A DNA stretch of 25,239 bases, from positions 1 to 25,239 of the forward strand of contig SXWC01000151.1 of the NCBI GenBank assembly GCA_005789975.1. Reading direction: 5' to 3'. A program made the position numbers and the translations under genes. The stretch is from Planctomycetaceae bacterium. Its GTDB lineage: Bacteria > Planctomycetota > Planctomycetia > Pirellulales > UBA1268. Positions 1 to 8,483 of the stretch are shown one piece after another (positions within the stretch are counted from its first letter, which is position 1; the number at the start of each line of letters is the position of its first letter). The notes under the pieces are model-generated. The model saw only the letters and a program-made list of their open reading frames with translations. It was not told where the DNA came from and ran no database searches.

Positions 1-781
<781 letters not shown>

Positions 782-840
782 CGGCGGGTCTCCGGCGCGT
801 GCTGTCGGCGGCAGAGTCGCCGCTGCGGGGCAGGGACCGA

Positions 841-869
841 AGTCTAGCCCCGGAAGGAAGGTCGGGCAA
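841..869 (-). promoter_or_regulatory. Candidate sigma-70-like promoter of gltA
   Basis: On the minus strand TTGCCC (869-864) and TAGACT (846-841) are separated by 17 bases. This would place the transcription start near 834 and give a leader of about 50 bases before the ATG at 781. It fits the sigma-70 consensus moderately well (TTGACA/TATAAT) and is correctly placed, but it was found by eye only. Confidence 0.4.
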
Positions 870-913
870 TCCGCGGCGCCGCGCGCACGGACGCGACGCA
901 CGTCGACGCGCTC

Positions 914-1040
914 GCAGGCTGTGGAACAAGTCTGCCCGAGCGGGATGCGAAGATCAGCGAGCGGGGAAACCCCCGGCGTTTCCACCGGTCGGTCGAGTGG
1001 ACCAGGGTCATGGATGACTCCGTCCACGCTCAGCGGCCGC
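914..1040 (+). repeat. Intergenic hairpin repeat, copy A
   Basis: Copy of a repeat shared with 6256-6384, about 80% identical over 115 ungapped columns by hand count, and with the split copy at 2491-2908. Three stems are visible. Stem one is GCAGGC (914-919) with GTCTGC (930-935). Stem two is GGAAAC (965-970) with GTTTCC (978-983) around the loop CCCCGGC. Stem three is GTGGAC (997-1002) with GTCCAC (1022-1027), enclosing GGTCA/TGACT around TGGA. The repeat begins just past the stop codon of the isomerase gene (1044-1042) and fills the space up to the gltA promoter. It could act as a 3'-end structure, but no T-run follows the stems on either strand. Confidence 0.7.
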
Positions 1041-1041
1041 G

Positions 1042-2403
1042 CTATCGCGACGTCGTGCCGGCCGGGCGACCGGCGGTGAACTGCGGCTCCACCGCCGACC
1101 CCGCCTTGTCGTCGAAGATCGTCCAGACCGGGGTTCGCTGGCGGAGTTTCGTGAGATAGTCGTCGGTGGCCGCCTGCCGCCGCTCGATGAGCAGCGTGTC
1201 GCGGATGCCGACCTGGGCCTCGATGAAGGACGTGCGTCCCGCGTCCTTTCGTTCGACGACCCTGATGATGTGCAGCAACTCCCCATCCTCGAGGATCGCG
1301 CTGAGCTGGCCGACGGGGAGCGAGAAGATCGCCTCATCGAGCGTCTTCGAGGCGAGACTGCCCCTGTTGGTCCAATCGAAGACACCCCCTTGGGATGCCG
1401 TCGGCCCTTCGGATCGGGAGCGGGCGACCTCGTCGAACGGGCGTCCGCCAAGCACCTCGTTCCCCATTTCGGCCAGGAGATCCCAGGCTTCGCGGTGCGA
1501 TCGCTTGAGCCCCTTTTTGACCGTCAACGATTCGAAGCGGGCCTGCGCCGAATAGTCGTAGTCGGCCAGGTGGTTCTGGTACCAGGCGATCAGCTCGGCG
1601 TGCGGGATCTCCTCGTCGCTCATCACGTTCTTCCGCATCCATTCCTGGGCCAGTCCGCGCTCGAAAAACATCTTCCGCATCCGCTCGAGCGACATGCCCC
1701 GGGCCCGGAGCGACTTTTCAAACTCCATCGAGTTGGGCGAGTTCGCCTCCTTCATCATCTTTGGCAGCTGCTGCTCGTCGAACGCCTTGTCGACGTTTTG
1801 GCGGATCTCGGGAATCTTCTCGGAGGGAATCTCACGAAGGGCATCGACGTAGACAAGGAGCGTCTCGACGTGAGGCCCGAGCACTTGCTGGCAGATCTGC
1901 AGCCGCAGGGCCCTGACCTGTTCGGGCGGCATGCCGGGCGTGACCTTCTCCAGCCATTCGAGCGCCTTCGGCGTGAGCAGATCGGCCTCCAGCACCACCT
2001 CCGGACCGACGCGGGCGATCACCATCGCCGTCTCGAGCGACTGGATGCCGGGCAGCGCGTCGGTCGGCGTCGCGGTCGGGCTCTCGAAGGCCGCGGGCAC
2101 CACGCCTGACCCTGAGGTGGAGGCGGTCGCTCCGCCTTCCGCCACCGCCTTGGCGACCTCGCTCGCAATCATTTGGCCGACGGGCTCGAGAGGTGAGCCG
2201 GGGTTGGCCCTGATGCTGGAGAGCACATGGTTGTCGCCCGGTCTCGCCTTCGCCGTCGGCCAACCCTCGGGGCGAGACACGCTTCCGGGAATGGTCGGCA
2301 TCTGGGCCGGTTCGACCGCGGCCCGCGGCGACGGAGTATCGTCGGCGCTGACACTGAACGCCGCGCAGCAGATCAGGCCGGCGACGAATCGTTGTGCAAG
2401 CAT
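1042..2403 (-). CDS. Secreted parvulin-type peptidyl-prolyl isomerase (SurA/PrsA-like)
   Basis: A 453-residue exported folding factor, probably acting on proteins outside the cytoplasmic membrane. Residues 1-20 look like a signal peptide (hydrophobic FVAGLICCAAFSVSA, then ADD). Residues 20-120 are Pro/Ser/Ala-rich and probably disordered. Residues 125-275 are alpha-helical, with a SurA-like N-terminal pattern including an EIPHAELIAWYQNHL helix before the catalytic region. Residues 285-390 match the rotamase (parvulin) fold, with GGRPFDEVARSRSEGPTASQ, GGVFDW, LDEAIFSLPVGQLS and LLHIIRVVERK in the expected order. It ends in TAG at 1044-1042. The ATG at 2403 has no clear Shine-Dalgarno site, but a good promoter lies about 45 bases upstream. 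SurA- or PrsA-type function is inferred from architecture; the client proteins are unknown. Confidence 0.85.
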   Translation of the reverse strand: MLAQRFVAGLICCAAFSVSADDTPSPRAAVEPAQMPTIPGSVSRPEGWPTAKARPGDNHVLSSIRANPGSPLEPVGQMIASEVAKAVAEGGATASTSGSGVVPAAFESPTATPTDALPGIQSLETAMVIARVGPEVVLEADLLTPKALEWLEKVTPGMPPEQVRALRLQICQQVLGPHVETLLVYVDALREIPSEKIPEIRQNVDKAFDEQQLPKMMKEANSPNSMEFEKSLRARGMSLERMRKMFFERGLAQEWMRKNVMSDEEIPHAELIAWYQNHLADYDYSAQARFESLTVKKGLKRSHREAWDLLAEMGNEVLGGRPFDEVARSRSEGPTASQGGVFDWTNRGSLASKTLDEAIFSLPVGQLSAILEDGELLHIIRVVERKDAGRTSFIEAQVGIRDTLLIERRQAATDDYLTKLRQRTPVWTIFDDKAGSAVEPQFTAGRPAGTTSR

Positions 2404-2447
2404 GCGAAGTTCATCTAATCGGTGGTCTGGCGGCGCGAGCGGGCGGG

Positions 2448-2477
2448 ACTATAAGGACGCCGGCAAGGCGGTCGCAA
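2448..2477 (-). promoter_or_regulatory. Candidate sigma-70-like promoter of the isomerase gene
   Basis: On the minus strand TTGCGA (2477-2472) and TATAGT (2453-2448) are separated by 18 bases. The predicted start is near 2441, about 38 bases before the ATG at 2403. The repeat copy with the nested element begins about 15 bases upstream of the -35 box. Confidence 0.45.
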
Positions 2478-2568
2478 GAGCGGCCCATCCGGGGCAAAAC
2501 CCCCGGTTTTGCCGCTTGTCAGCAGGGCCCGGGCGGAAGCGCAAGCCAGTGGACAAAGGTCGTGGATG

Positions 2569-2870
2569 CAATCCTGTTCGGCACGGGGGTTGCCGGAGGT
2601 GCTCGCGACGTCTTGTGAGGGTCGGGGCTGCCCATGCCCCGTCGCCGGACGCTCACTCCGCCCTTCCTGGGCTCCGTTCGCTCGATGCCGGCTGCGCTCC
2701 GGCATCCATGCCTGCGCTGGCCAGCAACGCCGGCTCGCGGGGCATGGGCAGCCCCTCCCGATACCCCGCTTTTTTTGCTGCATCATGGGGACGAGCAGAT
2801 GCGACGGCCCTCCCCGGAGAACCTCGGACTGCGCGGGGAACCGAGAGGCCGCCCGTGCCGAGCAGGATTG
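2569..2870. mobile_element. MITE-like element, 302 bp, 19 bp terminal inverted repeats
   Basis: The left end CAATCCTGTTCGGCACGGG (2569-2587) is the reverse complement of the right end (2852-2870) at 18 of 19 positions. Immediately outside lie TCGTGGATG (2560-2568) and TCCTCGATG (2871-2879), a 9 bp direct repeat matching at 7 positions, as expected of an aged target-site duplication. No credible ORF lies inside, so it would be non-autonomous. Inside is a perfect 18 bp inverted repeat (2624-2641 and 2738-2755) enclosing an 8 bp stem, GATGCCGG/CCGGCATC (2684-2691 and 2699-2706). The matching uninterrupted sequence in copies A and B supports insertion. The transposase family that would move it is not known to me. 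Confidence 0.6.
2624..2755. repeat. Large internal inverted repeat (18 bp arms)
   Basis: GGGGCTGCCCATGCCCCG at 2624-2641 is exactly complementary to 2738-2755. The 96 bases between contain the hairpin GATGCCGG-CTGCGCT-CCGGCATC (2684-2706) and the palindrome GCTGGCCAGC, so the whole could form a branched cruciform. On the plus strand seven T residues follow at 2770-2776 after a 14-base gap, which is not a normal terminator spacing. No gene is transcribed into it on the plus strand. Confidence 0.75.
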
Positions 2871-2896
2871 TCCTCGATGACTTCGTCCACGGACGG

Positions 2897-5800
2897 TCAG
2901 CGGGCCGCTGCCGGCTTCGGCTGGCGTGGCGTGAGCAGCGTCCGCACGGCCTCGAGGAGTTTGTCGGGTGCGGCGGCCGTCGCCGCGTCGATCGGCATCA
3001 CCACCGTTTTCTGATCGACGATCCGAAGCGTCCTGCCGCGGGAGCCGGCCGCCAGCCGGAGTTTTTCCATCGCGGTCCGGTCGTGATGACCGATCATGAT
3101 CAGGCCAGGGTGCCGCGTGATCGAGTCGATGCCCAGCCCCGCGGCCAGCGCCTTGAGCCGCGTGAAGTCGAGCAGCCGCCTGGCCTCCACCGGAAGCGGC
3201 CCGAAGCGGTCGCCGAGTTCGGCGGCGAGCTCGTCGATCTGGCTCGTCGCCGTCGCCCGCGAGAGCCGCCGGTAGACGTCGATCTTGGCCCGGAAGTCGG
3301 CGATGTAGTCGCGGGGCAGCCAGGCCTCGCCCGGCAGGTCGATGTTGACCGGCGGCGGTTCAGCCGGTGGAAGCGACTTCATGCCGCGCACGGCCTGTTC
3401 CAGGAGCCGGCAGTAGAGCTCGTAGCCCACCGTGGCGATGTGGCCGCTCTGCTGCGTGCCCAGGAGGTTGCCGGCGCCGCGGATCTCGAGGTCCCGCATC
3501 GCCAGTGAGAAGCCGGCGCCCATGCTCGAAAATTCCTGGATCGCGCGGAGCCGCTTGGCCGCCGTCGAGGTGAGCCGGGCCGTCTCATCCACCAGCAGAT
3601 AGCACCAGGCGCGGTGATGCGAGCGGCCGACTCTGCCGCGGAGCTGATGGAGATCGGCGAGGCCGTAGATGTCGGCCTCGTCGATGAAGATCGTGTTGGC
3701 CTTCGGGATGTCGAGGCCGCTCTCGATGATCGTGGTGGCCAGGAGGATGTCGGTCGTGCCGGCCACGAAGGAGAGCATCGCCTCCTCCAGTTCCGACTCC
3801 GAAAGCCGGCCGTGGACGATGCCGATCGTCGCCTCCGGCACGATCTGCGAGATCCGGTGCGCGACCTTCTGGATGTCGTGGATCCGGTTGTGCACGAAAA
3901 ACACCTGCCCGCCGCGGGAGAGTTCCCGCTCGATGGCGTTCCGCACCAGGGCGGTGTCCCAGCGGGCCACCCGCGTCTCGACGGCGATCCGGTTGGTCGG
4001 CGGCGTGGTGAGGTTCGAGATGTCGCGGATCCCGAGCATCGACATGTGGAGCGTGCGGGGGATCGGTGTGGCCGTCATCGTGAGCACATCCACGCTCGCG
4101 CGGAGGGCCTTGAGCCGCTCCTTCACGTCCACGCCGAACCGCTGCTCCTCGTCCACGACCACGAGGCCGAGGTTGGCGAAGTGAATGTCGGCCTGCGCGA
4201 GGCGGTGGGTGCCGATCACGATATCGACCGTCTTGCGGGCGAGCCCTTCGAGGGTGTCCCGCTCCTCCGCCGCGGGCGTGAGCCTGGAGAGGCAGCGGAT
4301 CGTGAAGGGGAACTCCGCGAACCGGGCGGCGAAGGTGCGGCGGTGCTGCTCGGCGAGCACGGTCGTGGGCACGAGCACCGCCACCTGCGCCCCCGACTCC
4401 GCCGCCTTGAAGGCCGCCCGCATGGCGAGCTCCGTCTTGCCGTAGCCGACGTCTCCGCAGAGCAGCCGGTCCATCGGCCGGGCCCGCTGCATGTCCTCGC
4501 GGATCGCCTCCATCGCGGTGAGCTGGTCGGGGGTCTCGTCGAAAGGGAACGACTCCTCGAACTGCCGCTGCCAGGGGGTGTCGGGGGGAAAGGGACAGCC
4601 GGGGCGGCTCTCCCGCGTGGCCTGCAGTCGGATCATGTCGGCGGCCATGTCGGCCACCGCCTTCTGAACCGCGAGTTTCTGCTTCTCCCAGGACGCGCCG
4701 CCGATCTTGGCGAGCTTGGGCGCGAGCTTCGTGCCGCCGACGTATTTCTGGACGAGTTCGATGCACGAGGCGGGCACGTAGATCCGCGTGCTCTCGGCGA
4801 ACTCGATGTCGAGAAACTCCTCCGTCCGCCCGTGTTTCTCCAGGAGCTTCAGCCCCTTGTAGCGGCCGATGCCGTGCGACACGTGGACGACGTAATCCCC
4901 CTCGTGGAGATCGAGGAAGGTGTCGATCGCGCGGGTGAGTCTCTGCTTCGTCGGCCGCCGGGCCACCTCTTCGCGGCGGAAGAGTTCGGCACTCGACACG
5001 AGCACGAGCTTCTCGGGCACCAGCCGGAAGCCGGCCGAGAGATGCCCCCGTGCGAAGTGCAGTCGCTTGGTGCGGGCCGGCGTCGAGTCGGCGAGCAGTT
5101 CCCCCAGCCGCTTCTCCTCGGCCTCGGACGGCGCGACGATCCACACCTCCTGGTCCTTGCCGACCGTTTCGAGTTCCTCGCGAACCCGCTCGAGGACGCC
5201 GGTGAACCGCTCCACGCTCTCCACGGCCAGGGTTGCCGTGGCGTCGAGGCTCGACGAGGCGACGGCATCGAGCGCCACCGAGGGGAATCGATGAATCCGC
5301 GCAAACACCTCCTCCGGCTCGAGCAGGCCCGCGGCGGTACCGAGCCGCTGATGCATCCGCTTCGCCTCCTCCGCCAGTTCGCCCGGTTCGACGAGGGCAA
5401 AGGCCGAACCCGGCGGAAGCAACTCGGCCAGCTGGGTATGCCGGGTGCCGGTGGTCACCGCGAGTGCCGTGAGGTCGACGCTCTCGACGGCCGCCACGCT
5501 CCGCTGGGTGATCGTGTCGAACGTGCGGAGCGATTCGATCTCGTCGCCGAAGAGATCGATGCGGACGGGCCGATCCCAGTCGGCGGCGAAGAGATCGACG
5601 ATCCCGCCGCGGCGGGCGAACGTGCCCGGCGTGTCGATCGCATCGACGAGCCGCCAGCCCCTCGCGCCGAGCCAGTCGGCGAGTTCCTCGGGATCGAGCC
5701 GGCCCCCCACGGCCAGTCGCCGCGTGCCGGCCTGGATTTCGCGGGGATCGGCGAGCGGCGCCAAGAGCGCCTGAATGCTCGTCACCACCAGCGGCGGCCG

Positions 5801-6184
5801 CGGTGCATCCTTCACGGTGAGGCGTTTGACCACCGCCAGCCGTTCCGCCTCGGCAGGATCATCGGCCACCGAGTCGTCTTCGCCGAGGCTCTCGACGGCG
5901 GGGAGCAGCACGGCCGGCACGTCGCTGAAAAGTCGCAGGTCGTCGAGGAAGTCGTCGGCCTCGGCGGCGTGCGGCAGCACCACCACCAGCGTGCCGGCTT
6001 GCTTGGCCCGCGCCCGGCCAAGCGCGGCCACGGCGAGCGCAGACGCCGATCCCCAGGTTCCGCCGATCGTGCCGCCATGCCCCTCGCGGAGGCTGGCAAT
6101 CACGTCGGCAAACCCGCGGTGCGAATCCAACGTTGCGGCCAGGCCGAGCATCCGCCCGGCGGGCCCTTCGACATTTCGTGCCAC
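2897..6184 (-). CDS. mfd: Transcription-repair coupling factor Mfd
   Basis: A 1095-residue cytoplasmic ATPase that removes RNA polymerase stalled at DNA lesions and recruits UvrA. The N-terminal UvrB-like module covers roughly residues 20-350 ([15 protein letters not shown] near 185). The RNA-polymerase-interacting, CarD-like domain is at about 425-510 ([17 protein letters not shown]). The helicase domain has Walker [10 protein letters not shown] (from 577), the DEEQ box (678-681), [14 protein letters not shown] (from 702) and QLRGRVGR (847-854). The TRCF C-terminal domain is at about 945-1060. The start codon is GTG at 6184-6182, with AGAGG four bases upstream (6193-6189). The length is close to the family norm (E. 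coli 1148). The stop codon lies inside the flanking intergenic repeat. It is divergent from ilvB and probably monocistronic. Confidence 0.97.
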   Translation of the reverse strand: MARNVEGPAGRMLGLAATLDSHRGFADVIASLREGHGGTIGGTWGSASALAVAALGRARAKQAGTLVVVLPHAAEADDFLDDLRLFSDVPAVLLPAVESLGEDDSVADDPAEAERLAVVKRLTVKDAPRPPLVVTSIQALLAPLADPREIQAGTRRLAVGGRLDPEELADWLGARGWRLVDAIDTPGTFARRGGIVDLFAADWDRPVRIDLFGDEIESLRTFDTITQRSVAAVESVDLTALAVTTGTRHTQLAELLPPGSAFALVEPGELAEEAKRMHQRLGTAAGLLEPEEVFARIHRFPSVALDAVASSSLDATATLAVESVERFTGVLERVREELETVGKDQEVWIVAPSEAEEKRLGELLADSTPARTKRLHFARGHLSAGFRLVPEKLVLVSSAELFRREEVARRPTKQRLTRAIDTFLDLHEGDYVVHVSHGIGRYKGLKLLEKHGRTEEFLDIEFAESTRIYVPASCIELVQKYVGGTKLAPKLAKIGGASWEKQKLAVQKAVADMAADMIRLQATRESRPGCPFPPDTPWQRQFEESFPFDETPDQLTAMEAIREDMQRARPMDRLLCGDVGYGKTELAMRAAFKAAESGAQVAVLVPTTVLAEQHRRTFAARFAEFPFTIRCLSRLTPAAEERDTLEGLARKTVDIVIGTHRLAQADIHFANLGLVVVDEEQRFGVDVKERLKALRASVDVLTMTATPIPRTLHMSMLGIRDISNLTTPPTNRIAVETRVARWDTALVRNAIERELSRGGQVFFVHNRIHDIQKVAHRISQIVPEATIGIVHGRLSESELEEAMLSFVAGTTDILLATTIIESGLDIPKANTIFIDEADIYGLADLHQLRGRVGRSHHRAWCYLLVDETARLTSTAAKRLRAIQEFSSMGAGFSLAMRDLEIRGAGNLLGTQQSGHIATVGYELYCRLLEQAVRGMKSLPPAEPPPVNIDLPGEAWLPRDYIADFRAKIDVYRRLSRATATSQIDELAAELGDRFGPLPVEARRLLDFTRLKALAAGLGIDSITRHPGLIMIGHHDRTAMEKLRLAAGSRGRTLRIVDQKTVVMPIDAATAAAPDKLLEAVRTLLTPRQPKPAAAR

Positions 6185-6205
6185 GGGGCCTCTGTGTGTC
6201 AGCGG

Positions 6206-6211
6206 AGTATA
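6206..6211 (-). promoter_or_regulatory. Candidate -10 box of mfd
   Basis: TATACT on the minus strand (6211-6206) lies 21 bases upstream of the GTG start of mfd, which would give a very short leader. No convincing -35 hexamer occurs 16-18 bases further upstream; that position reads CGGCCC. Confidence 0.3.
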
Positions 6212-6255
6212 GGCGCCGCGGGTTCAGGGGCCGCCCGCCGCAGATCCCGGGCCCC

Positions 6256-6384
6256 GGCAGACCGTGGAGCAAGTCTGCCAGAGTGGGATCCGAGGATCAT
6301 CGACCGCGGAAACCCTCGGCGTTTTCACCGGTCGATCCAGGGGACAACGGTCACGGACGACTTTCGCCACGAACGGCCAGCGCG
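6256..6384 (+). repeat. Intergenic hairpin repeat, copy B
   Basis: Copy of the repeat also at 914-1040 and 2491-2908. Stem one is a perfect GGCAGAC/GTCTGCC (6256-6262 and 6273-6279). Stem two is GGAAAC/GTTTTC (6308-6313 and 6321-6326) around CCTCGGC, kept by one G-T pair. Stem three has decayed to short GTC/GAC pairing. All three copies lie in the same orientation and just upstream of a minus-strand promoter (here mfd). With the hairpin at 6401-6432, this accounts for most of the 404 bp mfd-ilvB gap. Confidence 0.7.
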
Positions 6385-6400
6385 CCTGCTCGCCGAAGAA

Positions 6401-6432
6401 CCCGCCTCGCAGGCGGGCCCGCTTTTCCCGCC
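6401..6432 (+). promoter_or_regulatory. Hairpin with alternative pairing in the mfd-ilvB gap
   Basis: CCCGCCT (6401-6407) pairs with AGGCGGG (6411-6417) around CGC, and TTTT follows at 6423-6426. The GGCGGG arm can instead pair with CCCGCC at 6427-6432, so two mutually exclusive hairpins exist. It lies upstream of the candidate ilvB promoter, so it may simply stop readthrough. It could act as an attenuator only if transcription starts further upstream. No leader peptide rich in Ile, Leu or Val codons was seen. Confidence 0.3.
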
Positions 6433-6486
6433 GCCTCGAGGCTCGCTGGAAACCGAGCGCCGGCCGTGATTTACGGCGGGGGCGAG

Positions 6487-6515
6487 TTTTTCGGGGGGTT
6501 TTTATGGTGTATGGT
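6487..6515 (+). promoter_or_regulatory. Candidate promoter of ilvB
   Basis: TTTTTC (6487-6492) and TATGGT (6510-6515) are 17 bases apart in a locally AT-richer stretch. The start would be near 6522, about 67 bases before the chosen ATG. The -35 match is poor. Confidence 0.25.
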
Positions 6516-6588
6516 TAAGGCCGAACCCTTCGGAATGGATTCCACCAGTCCCGTCCCCAGTTCCACACCAGGTTTCCAGGAGCACCCC

Positions 6589-8367
6589 ATGGCCACCGCG
6601 TCCCGCCCGTCGAAAGCATCCGAAGCCTTCGTGTCAGGGGCAGACGTGGTCGTCGAATCGCTCGTCCGCCATGGTGTCGATGTGATCTTCGCCTACCCGG
6701 GCGGAGCGAGCATGCCGCTCCACCAGGCACTCACGCGCTACAAGGATCAGATCCGCACCATCCTGCCCAGGCACGAGCAGGGGGGTGCATTCGCGGCCCA
6801 GGGTTTCGCCCGCACCACCGGCCGGCCGGGTGTCTGCATGGGAACGAGCGGCCCCGGCGCCCTGAACCTCGTCACGGCAATCGCCGACGCCAAACTCGAC
6901 AGCATCCCCTTGGTCGTGCTCTCCGGTCAGGTGGGCACGAGCGTGATCGGCACCGACGCGTTCCAGGAAACGCCGATGGTGGAGGTCTGCCGCGGAATCA
7001 CCAAGCACCATTACCTCGTCACCGATGCCAACGACATCGCCCGGGTGATGAAGGAGGCGTTCTACATCGCCACCACCGGCAGACCGGGGCCGGTGCTCGT
7101 CGATCTCCCCAAAAACATCCAACTGGCGCAGATCGTCCCCGACTACGACTGCGCGATGAATCTGCCCGGCTACCATCCCGAGTCGCGGAAATCCGCCCAT
7201 CCCGAGCAGATCGCGCAGGTCGCCGCCGCCATCAAGCGGGCCAAGCGTCCGGTGATCTATGCGGGTGGCGGCGTGATCGCCTCCGACGCATCCGAGGAGA
7301 TTCGCACCCTCGTCAAGAAGACGGGAATCCCGGTCACGATGACGCTCATGGGACTGGGCGTTTTTCCCGGCGACGACCCGCTCTCGCTCGACATGCTCGG
7401 CATGCACGGCAGCGTCTACGCCAACTACGCCGTGGACGAGGCCGACCTCCTGATCGCGGTGGGGGTGCGGTTCGACGATCGTGTCACGGGCAAGGTTGAG
7501 GCCTTTGCCGAGCACGGCTTCATCGTGCACATCGACATCGACCCCTCCGAAATCAACAAGAACAAACTCGTGCACGTGCCGATCGTGGCCGACGTGAAGG
7601 CGGCCATCGGCCAGCTCAACGCGATCGTCGAGCCGCCCGCCGCCGATCTCGGCCCGTGGCACGCCAGGATCGCGGAGTGGAAGAAGGAGGATCCCTTCGC
7701 CTTCGACACCGACTATCCGGGGATCCTCGCGCAGGAGGCGATCGCAGAGCTCTCGAGGCTCACGTCGAAGCAAGACACCGTGATCGCCGTCGGCGTGGGT
7801 CAGCATCAGATGTGGGCCGCGCAGTTTTACAAGTTTCTCCGCCCGCGAACGTGGCTCTCGTCGAGCGGTCTTGGCACGATGGGCTTCGGACTGCCGGCGG
7901 CGATGGGGGCGAAGGTGGCCTGTCCGAACGCGCTCGTGGTGGACATCGACGGCGACGGCAGCATCCTGATGAACATCCAGGAATTCGCCACCTGCAAGAC
8001 CGAGAACATCCCCGTGAAGGTGCTGCTGCTCAACAACCAGCACCTCGGCATGGTGGTTCAATGGGAAGACCGCTTCTTCAAGGGCAACCGGGCCCACACC
8101 TATCTCGGGCCGGTCGATCATCCCGAGGCCTCCGGCCAGGGTGACGGCATCTCGCCGGAGATTCGCTATCCCGATTTCGTGGCGATCGCGAAGGGCTTCG
8201 GCTGGCAGGCCGAGACGATCGCCGAGAAGCGGGAACTCGAGCCGGCTCTGCGACGACTCATCGACGCTCCCGGCCCCGCGATCCTCGATGTGCAGGTGCC
8301 CTACCAGTCGCACGTGCTCCCGATGATCCCGTCCGGCATGACGGTCAAGGACCTGATCAAGAAATAG
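6589..8367 (+). CDS. ilvB: Acetolactate synthase, large (catalytic) subunit
   Basis: The 592-residue enzyme joins two pyruvates, or pyruvate and 2-ketobutyrate, in the first common step of valine, leucine and isoleucine synthesis; it uses thiamine diphosphate (ThDP) and FAD. The ThDP-activating glutamate is E63 in [15 protein letters not shown]. The central FAD-type domain covers about 200-350. The ThDP/Mg motif starts at GDG (455-457) and ends with [11 protein letters not shown] about 25 residues later. [14 protein letters not shown] is characteristic of biosynthetic acetohydroxyacid synthases rather than other ThDP enzymes. The ATG at 6589 is preceded by AGGAG (6578-6582) six bases away; in-frame ATGs at 6511 and 6535 lack such a site. 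No small regulatory subunit (ilvN) follows: the next gene is convergent. Confidence 0.95.
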   Translation: MATASRPSKASEAFVSGADVVVESLVRHGVDVIFAYPGGASMPLHQALTRYKDQIRTILPRHEQGGAFAAQGFARTTGRPGVCMGTSGPGALNLVTAIADAKLDSIPLVVLSGQVGTSVIGTDAFQETPMVEVCRGITKHHYLVTDANDIARVMKEAFYIATTGRPGPVLVDLPKNIQLAQIVPDYDCAMNLPGYHPESRKSAHPEQIAQVAAAIKRAKRPVIYAGGGVIASDASEEIRTLVKKTGIPVTMTLMGLGVFPGDDPLSLDMLGMHGSVYANYAVDEADLLIAVGVRFDDRVTGKVEAFAEHGFIVHIDIDPSEINKNKLVHVPIVADVKAAIGQLNAIVEPPAADLGPWHARIAEWKKEDPFAFDTDYPGILAQEAIAELSRLTSKQDTVIAVGVGQHQMWAAQFYKFLRPRTWLSSSGLGTMGFGLPAAMGAKVACPNALVVDIDGDGSILMNIQEFATCKTENIPVKVLLLNNQHLGMVVQWEDRFFKGNRAHTYLGPVDHPEASGQGDGISPEIRYPDFVAIAKGFGWQAETIAEKRELEPALRRLIDAPGPAILDVQVPYQSHVLPMIPSGMTVKDLIKK

Positions 8368-8432
8368 CGGAAGCCCGGGCAAAGAGCGGAAGCCCGGGCC
8401 GCCTCTTTCGCGGGCTCACAACCCGGGCTTTT
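8366..8432 (+). terminator. Hairpin terminator between converging genes, with a direct repeat
   Basis: AAGCCCGGG (8390-8398) pairs with CCCGGGCTT (8422-8430), followed by T residues to 8432. The 15-base unit AGCGGAAGCCCGGGC occurs twice in tandem (8366-8380 and 8385-8399), so the downstream arm can pair with either copy. It sits between ilvB (ends 8367) and the minus-strand gene ending at 8484. The loop is long (23 bases), so efficiency is uncertain. Confidence 0.5.
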
Positions 8433-8483
8433 CGGTGACCGGGGGCAATTGCGTTGCGTGAGCGCCTGAAGACCCGCGTTCGG

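Larger units (their letters stand above)
2491..2908 (+). repeat. Intergenic hairpin repeat, copy C, split by a MITE-like insertion
   Basis: The left part (2491-2568) holds the second stem as GGCAAAAC (2493-2500) and GTTTTGCC (2506-2513) around CCCCG. Compared with GGAAAC/GTTTCC in copy A, both arms have changed and pairing is kept. It then holds the left arm of stem three (GTGGAC at 2549-2554, then GGTCGTGGATG). The right part resumes at 2880 with ACTTCGTCCACG, matching ACTCCGTCCACG in copy A. Joining 2568 to 2880 restores an uninterrupted repeat that aligns with copies A and B up to about 2908. The repeat covers the mfd stop codon (2899-2897). The first stem is not recognisable here, and extra sequence lies between stems two and three. 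Confidence 0.6.

Noticed and set aside
2756..2776. Intrinsic terminator at the run of seven T residues
   Set aside because: The T-run is 14 bases beyond the inverted repeat, and no plus-strand gene precedes it.
2824..2850. Weak likeness between the right part of the MITE and 6434-6460 near ilvB (17 of 24 positions by eye)
   Set aside because: Too short and GC-rich to separate from chance; the pairing partners in the two hairpins do not correspond.
2404..2896. Several short open frames in the isomerase-mfd gap as possible small genes
   Set aside because: They run through inverted repeats on both strands, contain no plausible start with a ribosome site, and are explained by the repeat and MITE structure.
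3614..6469. 951-codon open frame on the plus strand opposite mfd
   Set aside because: It mirrors the mfd coding frame in GC-rich DNA, is dominated by Arg, Glu, Gly and His, has no recognisable domain, and the opposite strand encodes a complete Mfd.
6634..8382. 582-codon open frame on the minus strand opposite ilvB
   Set aside because: It is the antisense of a fully recognisable acetolactate synthase and has the His/Asp/Arg-rich composition of a shadow frame.
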